From Ruegeria sp. THAF57 (GTDB lineage: Bacteria > Pseudomonadota > Alphaproteobacteria > Rhodobacterales > Rhodobacteraceae), in NCBI RefSeq assembly GCF_903914075.1, contig NZ_CAIWNQ010000006.1, forward strand, positions 124,001 through 188,000: a stretch of DNA of 64,000 bases, given 5' to 3'. The translations under genes were made by a program, and so were the position numbers. This document shows positions 44,736-55,484 of the stretch, in pieces (position 1 is the stretch's first letter; every line of letters begins with the position of its first letter). A model generated the notes under the pieces. The model ran no database searches. It saw nothing but the letters and a program-made list of their open reading frames with translations, and was not told where the DNA came from.

Positions 44736-45164
44736 CTAATTCAACTGCGCAGCAAGCTTGTTGAGCGTCGAGGTCCAGCCTTTTTCGTGGTTGGCTGCGA
44801 TATCGTCATCACCCAGATCACGGTGATCAATGATCAGCCGTGCGCCTTGGCCAGCGGCTTCAACGAATAGCGTCACGTGACTTTCTACGCCGCGCCGATC
44901 CTGATCGTCATGCCAGCCAAATGTGAACCCAACAGATTTAGGCGGATCAACGTGTGTGACCTGCCCCGATACCTTGAAACGCTGTCCTTCCGCGTTCTGC
45001 ATCACCGAATACCACGGGCCAAGGCGTGAAAAATCCAGATTGTGTTCGGGTATATGCACACCTTCCGGCCCCCACCACTGCAACAGCTTTTCTGCATTGC
45101 TGATCCAGGCAAACAGGTCTTTGGGGTCAATCGGGAACTCTCGTTCCAGTTTCAGGTCGGCCAT
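44736..45164 (-). CDS. SRPBCC/AHSA1-type ligand-binding protein
   Basis: 142 residues of the START-like AHSA1 group: FPIDPKDLFAWISNAEKLLQWWGPEG, YFS-like PWYSVMQNAEGQRFKVSG, and the C-terminal helix NHEKGWTSTLNKLAAQL. Such proteins hold a hydrophobic ligand; this one's is unknown. AAGGAG precedes the ATG. Its start overlaps the ArsR-type regulator by 13 bases, so the two are synthesised together. Confidence 0.87.
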   Translation of the reverse strand: MADLKLEREFPIDPKDLFAWISNAEKLLQWWGPEGVHIPEHNLDFSRLGPWYSVMQNAEGQRFKVSGQVTHVDPPKSVGFTFGWHDDQDRRGVESHVTLFVEAAGQGARLIIDHRDLGDDDIAANHEKGWTSTLNKLAAQLN

Positions 45165-45481
45165 GACTGCTCCTTTTCGATAGCGTCGCCCAGACGATCA
45201 AGGCTGCTTTCCCAGAATTGCCGTTTCGAGATGGTCCATTCAGCGACAGCCCGCAGACCTTCGGCGCGGATCGAATACATACGCTGAGTGCCGTGCACGC
45301 GTTGCTGCACCAGACCCGCCTCGCGCAGCACCTTCAAATGCCGCGAGATCGCAGCACCGGACATGCCGCGCCCTTCGATCAGGTCACCGGCAGGCAGTTC
45401 TCCGTCTTGCATTAACTGTTCGACGATCGAAAACCGGGTGACATCGGACAAGGCGGAAAAAGCGGTCAGAAGTGTGTTCAT
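45152..45481 (-). CDS. ArsR-type winged-helix regulator
   Basis: 109 residues: LLTAFSALSDVTRFSIVEQL, then the recognition region AISRHLKVLREAGLVQQRV and the wing RMYSIRAEGLRAV. It lacks the CxC metal site of arsenic sensors and belongs to the SdpR-like branch that pairs with SRPBCC genes. A perfect inverted repeat lies ten bases before its ATG, so it probably represses its own operon (arsR-SRPBCC-YCII). Confidence 0.9.
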   Translation of the reverse strand: MNTLLTAFSALSDVTRFSIVEQLMQDGELPAGDLIEGRGMSGAAISRHLKVLREAGLVQQRVHGTQRMYSIRAEGLRAVAEWTISKRQFWESSLDRLGDAIEKEQSWPT

Positions 45482-45490
45482 GACCTCTTA

Positions 45491-45506
45491 TTAACATTTT
45501 TGTTAA
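45491..45506. promoter_or_regulatory. Perfect inverted repeat, probable ArsR operator
   Basis: TTAACATTTTTGTTAA, six-base arms around TTTT, just upstream of the ArsR-type gene. Position and symmetry fit autorepression. Confidence 0.6.
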
Positions 45507-45525
45507 ATTTAGAAAAGCCCCGATA

Positions 45526-46404
45526 TCACGCGCAGGCGAACTCGGACCGGGCGTATCCCTGCACGTATAGCAGAGCGGTCAGATCCCCGTGGTTGACCCG
45601 AACATCGCATTTCTCGGCGACTGAGGGCTTGGCATGCAGCGCGACACCCGTTCCGGCGCGGCCCAGCATCCCAAGATCATTTGCACCGTCGCCCACGGCA
45701 ATCACGTCCGCATCGGACAACCCCAATCGCGCCGTGATCTGCTCCAGGGCATCCACCTTAGCCTGTCGTCCCAGAATTGGGTGCTGAACGTCGCCCGTCA
45801 GTTTGCCGTTCTCGGCCAGCAGGGTGTTGGCCCGGTTTTCATCGAAACCCAAAGCCTCTCCGACCTTTGCTGTGAAGGCCGTGAACCCGCCTGAAACAAG
45901 CGCAGCGTATCCGCCGGTTGCCCGCATGGTCGCAACCAGTTCCTGACCACCGGGCATCAGGGTAATGCGTTCGGCCAGCACTTTGGCAATCACGGCCTCG
46001 TCCAGCCCCTTCAAAAGACCGACGCGTTCGGTCAGCGCGCCCTCGAAATCCAGCTCTCCGTTCATCGCGCGGGCGGTGATGTCCTTGACGCGGTCGCCTA
46101 CGCCCGCTTCGTCCGCCAGCTCGTCGATACATTCTTGCTGGATCATGGTGCTGTCCATATCGGCCAGCAGCATCTTTTTTCGCCGTCCTTCGGTGGGCTG
46201 CAGGACGAGATCAACACCCATCTTCTGAAGTTCCGCCCAAACATCCCATTGATTGTCGGGGACTTGAGATACCGAAAACTCGGCCGCCTCGTCCGGGCTG
46301 AGCCAAACGATGTCGCCCCCGCCCCACGCATTGCGCAACGAGTCCACCAGTGTCTGGTTCAGCGTCGGCGCGTCGGGGTTGGTGATCAGTGTGGCAACGT
46401 ACAT
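45526..46404 (-). CDS. serB: Phosphoserine phosphatase
   Basis: 292-residue HAD phosphatase, last step of serine synthesis. An N-terminal region of about 80 residues (ACT-like) precedes the catalytic domain with LLADMDSTMIQQECIDELA (nucleophile Asp), ALVSGGFTAFT and VIAVGDGANDLGML. The ATG at 46404 begins YVATLITNPDAP. SerA and SerC lie in the same window but are transcribed separately. It is upstream of the ArsR group, same strand. Confidence 0.94.
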   Translation of the reverse strand: MYVATLITNPDAPTLNQTLVDSLRNAWGGGDIVWLSPDEAAEFSVSQVPDNQWDVWAELQKMGVDLVLQPTEGRRKKMLLADMDSTMIQQECIDELADEAGVGDRVKDITARAMNGELDFEGALTERVGLLKGLDEAVIAKVLAERITLMPGGQELVATMRATGGYAALVSGGFTAFTAKVGEALGFDENRANTLLAENGKLTGDVQHPILGRQAKVDALEQITARLGLSDADVIAVGDGANDLGMLGRAGTGVALHAKPSVAEKCDVRVNHGDLTALLYVQGYARSEFACA

Positions 46405-46476
46405 CTTCGGTCTCCTGCAATCTGCCCTGCGCATATCGCAGGTGCAGCATTTTCACCAGAGACAGATTGATGCGGC

Positions 46477-48159
46477 CTAGCCCAGAATTCCCGGCAACCG
46501 CAAACCATGGTCACGCGCGCAATCCTTTGCGATGTCATAGCCCGCATCCGCATGTCGCCACACACCCGAGGCCGGGTCGTTCCACAAAACGCGCTCCAAC
46601 CGCCGTGCTGCATCCTCGGTACCGTCGGCGCAGATCACTACTCCGGCGTGCTGACTGAATCCCATGCCTACACCGCCCCCATGGTGCAGAGACACCCATG
46701 TCGCGCCGCTGGCCGTGTTGATCAACGCATTCAGCAAGGGCCAGTCACTTACCGCGTCGGACCCATCCAGCATCGCTTCGGTTTCGCGGTTGGGACTGGC
46801 GACCGAGCCGCTGTCCAGATGGTCGCGTCCGATCACGACCGGGGCTTTCAACTCACCACTCGCCACCATTTCGTTGAAGGCCAACCCAGCGCGGTGCCGA
46901 TCGCCCAGCCCGATCCAGCAGATACGGGCAGGCAGGCCCTGAAATGCGATCCGGTTCCGCGCCATGTCCAGCCAACGATGGAGGTGCTCATTCTCGGGGA
47001 ACAGTTCCTTCATCTTGGCGTCGGTCTTGTAGATATCCTCGGGGTCGCCGGACAGCGCGCACCAGCGGAACGGACCGATCCCTTTGCAGAACAGCGGTCG
47101 GATATAGGCAGGAACGAAACCGGGAAAGGCAAAGGCATTCTCCAGCCCTTCATCCTGCGCGACCTGTCGGATGTTGTTTCCATAATCCAGCGTCGGCACG
47201 CCTGCGTTCCAGAAGTCTACCATCGCTGCAACGTGCTGCTTCATTGATGCGCACGCGGCCTTTTCAACCGATTTAGGGTCTGTTTCACGCTTATCGCGCC
47301 ATTCGGCCATCGACCATCCCAAGGGCAGATAGCCGTTGATCGGGTCATGTGCACTGGTCTGGTCAGTAACGATGTCTGGGCGCATTCCACCGTCGGCCAT
47401 ACGGCGGTAAATCTCGGGGAACACCTCGGCTGCATTGCCCAGCAGGCCAACCGATTTCGCCTCACCCGCTTTGGTCCAATGGTCGATCATCGCCAACGCC
47501 TCTTCCAGAGTGTCGGCCTTTTCGTCCAGATATTTTGTCCGCAGGCGGAAATCGATGCTGTCGGGATTGCACTCGACCGCCAGACAACAGGCCCCGGCGA
47601 AAACTGCCGCCAGAGGTTGCGCACCGCCCATGCCGCCCAGACCTCCGGTCAAAATCCACCGGCCCGTCAGGTCGCCGCCATAGTGCTGGCGCCCAGCCTC
47701 GGCAAAAGTCTCATAGGTGCCCTGAACGATGCCCTGCGTGCCAATATAGATCCACGACCCCGCCGTCATCTGGCCGTACATCATCAAGCCTTTCTTATCG
47801 AGCTCGTTGAAATGGTCCCATGTCGCCCAATGCGGCACGATGTTGGAATTGGCGATCAAGACGCGCGGCGCATCCTTGTGCGTGCGGATAATGGCCACTG
47901 GCTTGCCGGACTGGACGATCAGGGTCTCGTCCTCCTCCAGATCCTTTAGACCAGCCACGATCCTGTCGAAATCCTTCCACGTACGCGCCGCGCGTCCGAT
48001 ACCGCCATAAACCACCAGCTCATGCGGGTTTTCGGCCACGACCGGGTGCAGGTTGTTCATCAACATCCGCAGCGGAGCCTCGGTCACCCAACTTTTGGCA
48101 TTCAACTCGGGGCCGGTCGGCGGATAGACATCGCGGGTGTTTTTACGCGGATCGCTCAT
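46477..48159 (-). CDS. hutU: Urocanate hydratase
   Basis: 560 residues, normal length. Converts urocanate to imidazolonepropionate using tightly bound NAD+. Family markers: [52 protein letters not shown] for NAD, and [20 protein letters not shown] with [17 protein letters not shown]. Its start overlaps the hutG stop by four bases (ATGA). It is the last gene of hutIHGU. Confidence 0.96.
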   Translation of the reverse strand: MSDPRKNTRDVYPPTGPELNAKSWVTEAPLRMLMNNLHPVVAENPHELVVYGGIGRAARTWKDFDRIVAGLKDLEEDETLIVQSGKPVAIIRTHKDAPRVLIANSNIVPHWATWDHFNELDKKGLMMYGQMTAGSWIYIGTQGIVQGTYETFAEAGRQHYGGDLTGRWILTGGLGGMGGAQPLAAVFAGACCLAVECNPDSIDFRLRTKYLDEKADTLEEALAMIDHWTKAGEAKSVGLLGNAAEVFPEIYRRMADGGMRPDIVTDQTSAHDPINGYLPLGWSMAEWRDKRETDPKSVEKAACASMKQHVAAMVDFWNAGVPTLDYGNNIRQVAQDEGLENAFAFPGFVPAYIRPLFCKGIGPFRWCALSGDPEDIYKTDAKMKELFPENEHLHRWLDMARNRIAFQGLPARICWIGLGDRHRAGLAFNEMVASGELKAPVVIGRDHLDSGSVASPNRETEAMLDGSDAVSDWPLLNALINTASGATWVSLHHGGGVGMGFSQHAGVVICADGTEDAARRLERVLWNDPASGVWRHADAGYDIAKDCARDHGLRLPGILG

Positions 48160-48974
48160 GTTTGGGTTCCTGTGTTGATGAGTTCGCCTGAAAGCGCCAG
48201 TTCGTTTAAACGAGACAGCATTTTGCGCAGATGAGGTCGCAGGGCTGCGGCGCGGTCATCCCGCCACGTCCACGGGGGTGTTTCGTCCATATAGGCCCGC
48301 TGTGCGATTTCCATCTGGATCGCGTGGATACCCTCGGACGGGCGACCGTAATGGCGCGTCGTCCATCCCCCCCGGAAGCGACCGTTCAGAACGGATGAAA
48401 ACCCGTCCGCCTCAATCGCGACGTGATGCACAGCCTGCTCAACAGCGGGATGACAACTCTGGCCGACATTTGTGCCTGTATTGAACACCGGCAATTCGCC
48501 TTCAAACAGATAGGAGATCACCGACCGGATCGAGTGGCAATCGAACAGGATTGCAACACCGTGGCGATCGCGGACCCGTTCCAACTCTTGCCGCAAAGCA
48601 TCGTGATAGGGTGCATGAAACGCCCGCCGCCGGCTTTCCGTTTCGTCCGCCGAAGGAGTCTGACCCTCGGCCCAGATCGGGTGCCCGTCAAAATCTGTCA
48701 ACGGGACAAGCGTCGTCGTGTTTTGCCCGGGATACAGCGACGCCCCATCCGGTGCGCGATTGGCATCAATGACGTAGCGATGGATGTTGGATTGAACAAC
48801 GGAAACGCCGTCAAAAAGCCCTTCATAGAGCCTGTTTATGTGCCAGTCAGTATCGCTAAGCCCACGGCCGGTATCATTCAGGCGCGCCGCGATATCGGCG
48901 GGTACAAATGTCCCGCCATGAGGTTGCCCCAGCACGATCGGCCCGTCACCCTTTAGGACGTTGACCACTTGCAT
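48156..48974 (-). CDS. hutG: N-formylglutamate deformylase
   Basis: 272 residues of the N-formylglutamate amidohydrolase family, producing glutamate and formate. Metal and catalytic residues lie in [16 protein letters not shown] and LFDCHSIRS, with [15 protein letters not shown] near the end. Together with HutF it makes the five-step histidine pathway that avoids formamide. It starts within the hutH stop (TGATG) and overlaps hutU. Confidence 0.92.
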   Translation of the reverse strand: MQVVNVLKGDGPIVLGQPHGGTFVPADIAARLNDTGRGLSDTDWHINRLYEGLFDGVSVVQSNIHRYVIDANRAPDGASLYPGQNTTTLVPLTDFDGHPIWAEGQTPSADETESRRRAFHAPYHDALRQELERVRDRHGVAILFDCHSIRSVISYLFEGELPVFNTGTNVGQSCHPAVEQAVHHVAIEADGFSSVLNGRFRGGWTTRHYGRPSEGIHAIQMEIAQRAYMDETPPWTWRDDRAAALRPHLRKMLSRLNELALSGELINTGTQT

Positions 48975-50503
48975 CAGTTCAGCCCCGGCATTGGGGTGCC
49001 TACCGCGCGCAGGATATCCCCACCTGCAACCAGCTTTTTCGCAGCCTCAAGGTCCGGGGCAAGATAGCGATCATCCTTTAGCGGATCGATGTCCGCGCGC
49101 AGACGCTTGATGACCTGTTGCAACGGCACGCTGGTCCCCAGCGGAGCGCGAAATTCCACACCCTGAGCAGCGCACAGCGATTCAACCCCCAGAATATAGC
49201 TTAGGTTGTCCACCATCCGCATCAGGCGCCGCGCCCCGTGTGCTGCCATCGAGACGTGGTCTTCTTGGTTGGCAGATGTTGGCGTGCTGTCTGTCACGCA
49301 AGGGTTTGCCAGATGCTTGTTTTCGCTCATCAACGCGGCTGTGGTGACTTCGGCGATCATCAGGCCCGAGTTCAATCCCGGCTCGGGCGTCAGGAAGGGC
49401 GGCAGGTCAAAGCTGAGCGCAGGGTCAACCATCAAAGCAATACGGCGCTGGGCAATCGCGCCGATTTCTGACAGGGCCAGTGCGATCATATCCGCCGCAA
49501 ATCCCACGGGTTCGGCATGAAAGTTCCCGCCTGACAGGATTGCGTCCTCAAGCACCAACGGATTGTCCGTGGCGGCGTTGGCCTCAATCCCCAGCGTGGT
49601 CGCCGCCTGACGCATGACATCCATCGCCGCGCCCGTGACCTGTGGCTGGCACCGGATGCAATACGGGTCCTGCACGCGGGTGTCCCCGTCACGATGGCTC
49701 TCACGGATTTCGGACCCGGCAAGAATGGATCGCATGGCACCTGCGGCTTCGGTTTGCCCACGATGACCGCGCAGGGCGTGAATCTCGGGCCGCAGAGGGG
49801 CGGTAGATCCCATAATCGCGTCCGTCGAAAGCGCTGAAATGGTCAGAGCGTTCTGGGCTGCGCGCCAGGCTTCGAACAATCCGGACAGCGCGTATGCGGT
49901 TGAGAATTGGGTGCCATTAATAAAGGCCAGCCCTTCTTTCGGTCCAAGCGCAACAGGCTCTAACCCGACCGAATTCAGCGCTTCGCGCCCGGGTAATAGG
50001 CTGCCGTCTACGTCGGCCTCACCCTCTCCGATCAAAACGGCTGTCATATGCGCCAGAGGTGCAAGATCGCCAGAAGCACCTACAGACCCCTGCGCAGGCA
50101 CAACCGGAGTAACCCCGCGCTCAAGCATATTTTGCAACAGCTCGATCAGGTCCCAACGCACACCCGACGCTCCGCGCCCAAAAGAAATCAGCTTGAGCGT
50201 CATCATCAGCCGGGTAATGCGGCGGGGCACAGCAGATCCGACGCCACAGCAATGGCTGAGGATCAGGTTATGCTGCAGCTTGGCGGTGTCATCCGCCTTG
50301 ATCTTATGGCTGGCCAGCTTGCCAAAGCCGGTATTGACGCCATAAACGGCGGCTTCTCCTGCGGCGGCCTCACGAACACGTGCCGCTGCCGCATCAACTG
50401 CTGGCCTGCACCCGTCGTCCAGAAAAGCCGAAGCCTGCGTCCAATAGATCTCCGCAAGATCAGACAGCGAAACCTGTCCTGGCACCAAAGCGTAACGCGT
50501 CAT
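48974..50503 (-). CDS. hutH: Histidine ammonia-lyase
   Basis: 509 residues. First step: histidine to urocanate and ammonia. The MIO cofactor forms from ASG in [28 protein letters not shown] and [14 protein letters not shown] are further markers. The ATG at 50503 overlaps the hutI stop (ATGA) and is chosen over an upstream one inside hutI. Confidence 0.96.
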   Translation of the reverse strand: MTRYALVPGQVSLSDLAEIYWTQASAFLDDGCRPAVDAAAARVREAAAGEAAVYGVNTGFGKLASHKIKADDTAKLQHNLILSHCCGVGSAVPRRITRLMMTLKLISFGRGASGVRWDLIELLQNMLERGVTPVVPAQGSVGASGDLAPLAHMTAVLIGEGEADVDGSLLPGREALNSVGLEPVALGPKEGLAFINGTQFSTAYALSGLFEAWRAAQNALTISALSTDAIMGSTAPLRPEIHALRGHRGQTEAAGAMRSILAGSEIRESHRDGDTRVQDPYCIRCQPQVTGAAMDVMRQAATTLGIEANAATDNPLVLEDAILSGGNFHAEPVGFAADMIALALSEIGAIAQRRIALMVDPALSFDLPPFLTPEPGLNSGLMIAEVTTAALMSENKHLANPCVTDSTPTSANQEDHVSMAAHGARRLMRMVDNLSYILGVESLCAAQGVEFRAPLGTSVPLQQVIKRLRADIDPLKDDRYLAPDLEAAKKLVAGGDILRAVGTPMPGLN

Positions 50504-51708
50504 GCCTGACCTCCGAATAAGCGCGTATGCAAGGGGTTGAAACCGATCCGGTACGGCAACTCTGCCGGATGCTGAACATCCCACACTGCCAGATCAGCGC
50601 GCTGACCAACAGCGATCGTGCCGGTATCCCGAAGCCCAAGCGCGCGGGCCGCATTCCGGGTGACCCCGGCCCATGCGTCTTCGGGGGTCAGGCGGAACAG
50701 TGTGCAGGCCATGTTCATCGTCAGCAAAATGGAGGCCAACGGGGACGACCCCGGATTGCAATCCGTCGCCAGCGCGATAGGCACATGCCTGTCCCTTAGC
50801 ATCTGCACCGGAGGAACCTGCGTTTCGCGCAAAGTGTAGAACGCCCCCGGCAAAAGCACTGCTACGGTGCCTGCTTTCGCCATCTCGGATACGCCATCTC
50901 CGTCCAGGTACTCGATATGATCAGCGGACAAAGCCCCGTATCTGGCCGCCAGTTTTGCGCCACCAAGGTTTGAAAGCTGTTCGGCATGCAGTTTAACGGG
51001 CAGCCCAAGGTGCTTGGCTTCGTCAAAAACAACGGCAATCTGGTCGGGTGAGAAAGCTATTCCCTCACAAAAGCCGTCCACCGCATCCACCAGACCCTCG
51101 GCCTGAGCCGCGCGCAGGGTTGGAAGGCAGACCTCGTTCAGATAGTCGTCTGGCCGGCCCGCAAAGTCAGGTGGCACAGCATGCGCGCCCAAAAAGCTTG
51201 TTCTGACCCGAACCCGGCGAGCCTGCCCGATCAGTCGCGCCACGCGCAGCATTTTCAGTTCGGTTTCAGTATCCAACCCATAACCGGATTTGATTTCGAT
51301 GCAGGCGACACCTTCGGCCATCAATGCATCCACGCGTGTCAGGGCATCGGCCAAAAGCTCTGCTTCGCTGGCCTGTCGTGTTGCCGTAACGGTGGACAGG
51401 ATTCCGCCCCCCGCGCGGGCAATCTGTTCATAAGAGGCACCGTTCAGCCGCATTTCGAACTCAGCGGCCCGGTTGCCCCCGAATACAATATGTGTGTGAG
51501 CGTCAATCAGGGCCGGTGTCATCAGCCTTTCCCCGAAATCCGTGCTTTGCCACCCCGAATATTGCTGGGGCAAAGCGGACTTGGAGCCGACCCAAGCAAT
51601 TCTCTCACCTTCGACCGCAACCGCCATGTCCTGGCCCAAACCGTATGGCTCTGACCCCGGCATCATCGAGGCCACCTGCGAACAGAAAAGGACCGATTGT
51701 GCCGCCAT
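50500..51708 (-). CDS. hutI: Imidazolonepropionase
   Basis: 402 residues of the amidohydrolase superfamily, giving N-formimidoyl-glutamate. Metal ligands sit in [25 protein letters not shown] and [10 protein letters not shown]. The ATG at 51708 has AAGGAA upstream. First gene of the leftward hutIHGU operon, each gene overlapping the next by one to four bases, and divergent from hutF. Confidence 0.95.
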   Translation of the reverse strand: MAAQSVLFCSQVASMMPGSEPYGLGQDMAVAVEGERIAWVGSKSALPQQYSGWQSTDFGERLMTPALIDAHTHIVFGGNRAAEFEMRLNGASYEQIARAGGGILSTVTATRQASEAELLADALTRVDALMAEGVACIEIKSGYGLDTETELKMLRVARLIGQARRVRVRTSFLGAHAVPPDFAGRPDDYLNEVCLPTLRAAQAEGLVDAVDGFCEGIAFSPDQIAVVFDEAKHLGLPVKLHAEQLSNLGGAKLAARYGALSADHIEYLDGDGVSEMAKAGTVAVLLPGAFYTLRETQVPPVQMLRDRHVPIALATDCNPGSSPLASILLTMNMACTLFRLTPEDAWAGVTRNAARALGLRDTGTIAVGQRADLAVWDVQHPAELPYRIGFNPLHTRLFGGQA

Positions 51709-51746
51709 GACGATTCCTTGGAGTTCCCGTTGCAATTTGCTATTTC

Positions 51747-51757
51747 GTATATGTATA
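51747..51757. promoter_or_regulatory. Candidate HutC operator
   Basis: GTATATGTATA lies in the 81-base gap between divergent hutI and hutF. It is nearly palindromic and resembles TGTATA-type HutC sites. The region is AT-rich, so chance similarity is possible. Confidence 0.35.
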
Positions 51758-51789
51758 AATATTTAAAGTCTACACAAATTGGAATACCT

Positions 51790-53145
51790 ATGTCGATCCA
51801 TGCCAAAACCGCCTTGTTAGGTTCTGATTGGGTCCACGACCTTTTGGTCAAGGTGGAAAAAGGCCGGATTGCGCAGCTACAAACCGGGGTCGCTGCCAAA
51901 CCGGATGACGTGCGCGTGGATGTTCTGTTGCCAGCTTTGGCCAACCTGCACAGCCACGCCTTCCAAAGGGCCATAGCAGGCATGACCGAAGTGCGCGCAG
52001 CCGGTCGCGAAAGCTTTTGGACATGGCGGACCCTGATGTACCGCTTTCTGGACAGGCTGACCCCAGAACAGGTTCAAGCCATTGCAGCATTGGTCTACAT
52101 GGAGATGCAGGAGGCTGGATACGCATCGGTGGGTGAGTTTCACTATGTCCACAACCAACCCGGCGGGCAGCCTTACGACACGCCTTCCGAACTCAGTCAG
52201 CGCATCTTTGCCGCCGCAAGTCAGACCGGCATCGGATTGACGCATTTGCCGGTGCTCTACACCTATGGCGGCGTGCGGCAGGAGCCTTTGACCGGCGGGC
52301 AATTGCGATTTGGCAACTCGACCAATCAGTTTCTGAAGCTGGTCGAAGACTGCCAAAAAGCCCTGCCCCATGCGGATTCCGCAATTGGGATCGCGCCCCA
52401 CTCACTGCGTGCAACCACAGCGCAGGACATTCGGGCCGTACTCGACGCGCGACCAACCGGCCCTGTTCACATGCACATCGCCGAGCAGGTGCAGGAAGTC
52501 TCCGACGTCGAAGCCGCCCTTGGCGATCGTCCAGTAAGCTGGCTGCTCAGCAACTTTGACGTGGATAGCCGCTGGTGCCTGATCCATGCCACGCATATGA
52601 CCAACGCGGAAACGCAGCGGCTGGCACGATCCGAGGCCGTGGCAGGGCTGTGCCCGATCACCGAGGCCAACCTTGGGGACGGTATCTTCAACGGCGCAGA
52701 GTACATCAACAATGGCGGGCGGTTCGGGATCGGATCAGACTCGAATATCCGGATATCACTGCCCGAAGAGCTTCGGATGCTGGAATATTCACAACGCCTC
52801 CGCGACCGGGTGCGCACCATTATGGTGTCGCCAGAAGGATCGGTTGGCCACGCCCTTTACACAGGTGCGGCCTGCGGTGGCGCTCAGGCGCTGGGGCGTA
52901 ACGGCGGGGAAATTGCCGTAGGCAAGTTAGCAGACCTTGTCGCCATCGACCAATCGCACTCGACGCTGTGTGCCTTGCGCGAGGATCAAGTGCTGGACGG
53001 TCTGTGTTTTGCAGCCCCCGATGGGCTGGTGACAGACCTGTGGTCGGCAGGGCGCCATATGGTGCGGCTGGGGCGGCACATTCATCGTGAACAGATCATC
53101 CCTTCTTATCGGGCAGCGATTGCCGAACTGCTGAGTGAACTCTAA
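51790..53145 (+). CDS. hutF: Formimidoylglutamate deiminase
   Basis: 451 residues, amidohydrolase superfamily. Converts N-formimidoyl-glutamate to N-formylglutamate and ammonia. Metal ligands: LANLHSHAFQRAIAG, VHMHIAEQ, LIHATHM and GIGSDSNIRIS. GGAA lies just before the ATG at 51790. It is followed by hutC on the same strand and is divergent from hutIHGU, so one regulator can control both sides. Confidence 0.94.
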   Translation: MSIHAKTALLGSDWVHDLLVKVEKGRIAQLQTGVAAKPDDVRVDVLLPALANLHSHAFQRAIAGMTEVRAAGRESFWTWRTLMYRFLDRLTPEQVQAIAALVYMEMQEAGYASVGEFHYVHNQPGGQPYDTPSELSQRIFAAASQTGIGLTHLPVLYTYGGVRQEPLTGGQLRFGNSTNQFLKLVEDCQKALPHADSAIGIAPHSLRATTAQDIRAVLDARPTGPVHMHIAEQVQEVSDVEAALGDRPVSWLLSNFDVDSRWCLIHATHMTNAETQRLARSEAVAGLCPITEANLGDGIFNGAEYINNGGRFGIGSDSNIRISLPEELRMLEYSQRLRDRVRTIMVSPEGSVGHALYTGAACGGAQALGRNGGEIAVGKLADLVAIDQSHSTLCALREDQVLDGLCFAAPDGLVTDLWSAGRHMVRLGRHIHREQIIPSYRAAIAELLSEL

Positions 53146-53170
53146 GACAAGGTACCAATCCCGAGGCCAC

Positions 53171-53875
53171 ATGACCCAATCCACCGAGAACACCAGCTAC
53201 AAAGACATCAAGAAAACCGTTCTGGCACGTATTCGGTCCGGTGAGTGGCAGCCGGACTCCTTGCTGCCGAATGAGTCGGAACTTGCCACCGAGTTTTCGT
53301 GCACCCGCACCACCGTCAACCGGGCGCTGAGGGAACTGGCCGAGGAAGGATATCTGGAACGCCGCCGCAAGGCCGGAACGCGGGTCCTGAGCGCACCGCA
53401 ACGTCAGGCGCGTTTCACCATCCCCATGGTCCGGGATGAGGTTGAGGCGTTAGGCGGAACCTATCGCTATGCGCTTGTATCCTGCGATCAGAAAACAGCC
53501 CCCGACTGGTTGACCGCGCGGCTTGCCCTATCGCCGGGTCAGGACGTCGTGCATGTGCGCTGCATGCACTATTCGGGCAACACCCCATTTCAGTACGAGG
53601 ACCGCTGGATCGTTACCGACAGCGTACCGCAAGTGAAGCAGGCGAATTTTTCGGAGATTGGCCCGAATGAATGGCTGATCCAGACCGTGCCCTTCACCAA
53701 TGTGGAACTGACCTTTCTGGCCAGCCGTGCCGATGCAGCACTGGCCGATTTTCTGGATGTCGCAGAAGGTGAGCCGGTTTTCACTGGTGAGCGCATCACG
53801 TGGCTTGAGGGGCGGCCGGTTACCTTCGCCAAGATGTATTTTGCAGCCGGGTACCGCATGACCACTCAGTTCTGA
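53171..53875 (+). CDS. hutC: Histidine utilization repressor HutC
   Basis: 234 residues. A GntR winged helix (about 10-80: LLPNESELATEFSCTRTTVNRALRELAEEGYL-type block) and a UTRA effector domain (about 85-230) that in HutC binds urocanate. The ATG at 53171 is preferred over a GTG at 53135. It is 25 bases downstream of hutF. Likely represses both hut transcripts until urocanate accumulates. Confidence 0.92.
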   Translation: MTQSTENTSYKDIKKTVLARIRSGEWQPDSLLPNESELATEFSCTRTTVNRALRELAEEGYLERRRKAGTRVLSAPQRQARFTIPMVRDEVEALGGTYRYALVSCDQKTAPDWLTARLALSPGQDVVHVRCMHYSGNTPFQYEDRWIVTDSVPQVKQANFSEIGPNEWLIQTVPFTNVELTFLASRADAALADFLDVAEGEPVFTGERITWLEGRPVTFAKMYFAAGYRMTTQF

Positions 53876-53966
53876 GAGGATCAGGGTTTTCGCAATTTTG
53901 ACTTTACCGCCCCCGCATTCCAAGCCAGATTCAGAACCGGATATTCCGGCATAAGGGACTGATGGC

Positions 53967-55484
53967 ATGGGCAACCCGCTCTATGATCGCTTGTTTGGCA
54001 TTCACGCGGGCAAAGACACCCCGTTCCTGCAATTGCCGGATGGCCAGACGCTGACCCATGCCGCGTTTCTGGACATGGCTGCGCGGATCGCAAACGCACT
54101 GACCGGATATGGCCTTGAACCCGGAGACCGGGTTGCCGTTCAGGTGGAAAAGTCGCCCGAAGCCTTGGCCGTCTATGCGGCCTGTGCGCAAACCGGGTTA
54201 GTCTTTCTGCCGCTCAACACGGGGTACACGGTTGGCGAGCTGACCTATTTTATCGAAAACAGCGGCGCGTCGCTGGTCCTGTGCGACCCCCGGATCGAGG
54301 CAGACCTTGCGCCAATCGCCCAAGCACAAAATGCGCGGCTTGAAACTCTGAGTTCTGACGGCACTGGCAGCCTTATGCGGCGTGCGCTTGGCATGTTGCC
54401 CGCCTTTGAACCGGTTCGGCGGACCGAGGATGACTTGGCGGCTTTCCTTTATACTTCGGGCACGACAGGACGGTCCAAGGGGGCGATGCTGTCACAGGCC
54501 AACCTGCTGTCCAATGCAGACACTTTGGTGCAGGAATGGCGGTTCACCCGTGCCGATGTGCTTTTGCACGCGCTGCCGATCTTTCACACACATGGGCTGT
54601 TTGTGGCGACGAACGTGGCGCTGGCATCGGGTGGGTCGATGATATTTCTGCCGAAATTCGATCTGGACGACGTGCTGCGCCTGATGCCCCAGGCCACCTC
54701 CATGATGGGTGTCCCGACCTTTTACACGCGCCTGCTGGCCGATGACCGTTTTACCGGCGATTTAGCACAGCACATGCGGCTGTTCATATCAGGTTCGGCA
54801 CCCCTGCTTGCAGAAACGCATGAAAGGTTCGAGGCGCGCACCGGTCATCGCATCCTTGAGCGCTATGGCATGACCGAAACCAACATGAACACGTCCAACC
54901 CCTATGACGGGGAACGCCGTGCCGGAACAGTTGGCTTTCCCTTGCCGGATGTCGAGCTTAAGGTCACCGATCCGGACACCGGCGACGCGCTGCCTCAGGG
55001 TGAAATCGGAATGATCGAGGTGCGCGGCCCAAATGTTTTTCAGGGCTATTGGGACATGCCGGAAAAGACAGCCGCCGAATTGCGCGAGGATGGGTTCTTT
55101 ATCACAGGTGATCTCGGGCACGTGGACGCAGATGGGTACGTTCATATCGTCGGGCGCGGCAAAGACCTGATCATATCGGGCGGATACAACATTTACCCAA
55201 AAGAGGTAGAGCTGGTGCTGGATGATCAACCCGGCGTGCTGGAAAGCGCCGTGATCGGCGTGCCGCACCCGGATTTTGGTGAAACCGTTCTGGGTATTCT
55301 GGTGGCGGAACCGGGCCAAACACCGGATATCGCGTTGATTCAGGCAAATGTGCAAAAAGAACTGGCCCGCTTCAAACACCCGCGCAAGCTTATCGTGCTG
55401 GACGAACTGCCGCGCAATACGATGGGCAAAGTGCAGAAGAACATCCTGCGGGACAGGTATCAGGACCTGTTCACACAGGCATAA
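53967..55484 (+). CDS. matB: Malonyl-CoA synthetase
   Basis: 505-residue ANL ligase that activates malonate to malonyl-CoA. Motifs: FLYTSGTTGRSKGAMLSQANL for AMP binding, RYGMTETNMNTSNPYDGERRAG, GFFITGDLGHVDADGYV and the catalytic lysine in PRNTMGKVQKNIL. MatB-type substrate residues such as ERYGMTETNM favour malonate. AAGGGA precedes the ATG. Its end overlaps the convergent phosphatase by 14 bases. Confidence 0.88.
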   Translation: MGNPLYDRLFGIHAGKDTPFLQLPDGQTLTHAAFLDMAARIANALTGYGLEPGDRVAVQVEKSPEALAVYAACAQTGLVFLPLNTGYTVGELTYFIENSGASLVLCDPRIEADLAPIAQAQNARLETLSSDGTGSLMRRALGMLPAFEPVRRTEDDLAAFLYTSGTTGRSKGAMLSQANLLSNADTLVQEWRFTRADVLLHALPIFHTHGLFVATNVALASGGSMIFLPKFDLDDVLRLMPQATSMMGVPTFYTRLLADDRFTGDLAQHMRLFISGSAPLLAETHERFEARTGHRILERYGMTETNMNTSNPYDGERRAGTVGFPLPDVELKVTDPDTGDALPQGEIGMIEVRGPNVFQGYWDMPEKTAAELREDGFFITGDLGHVDADGYVHIVGRGKDLIISGGYNIYPKEVELVLDDQPGVLESAVIGVPHPDFGETVLGILVAEPGQTPDIALIQANVQKELARFKHPRKLIVLDELPRNTMGKVQKNILRDRYQDLFTQA

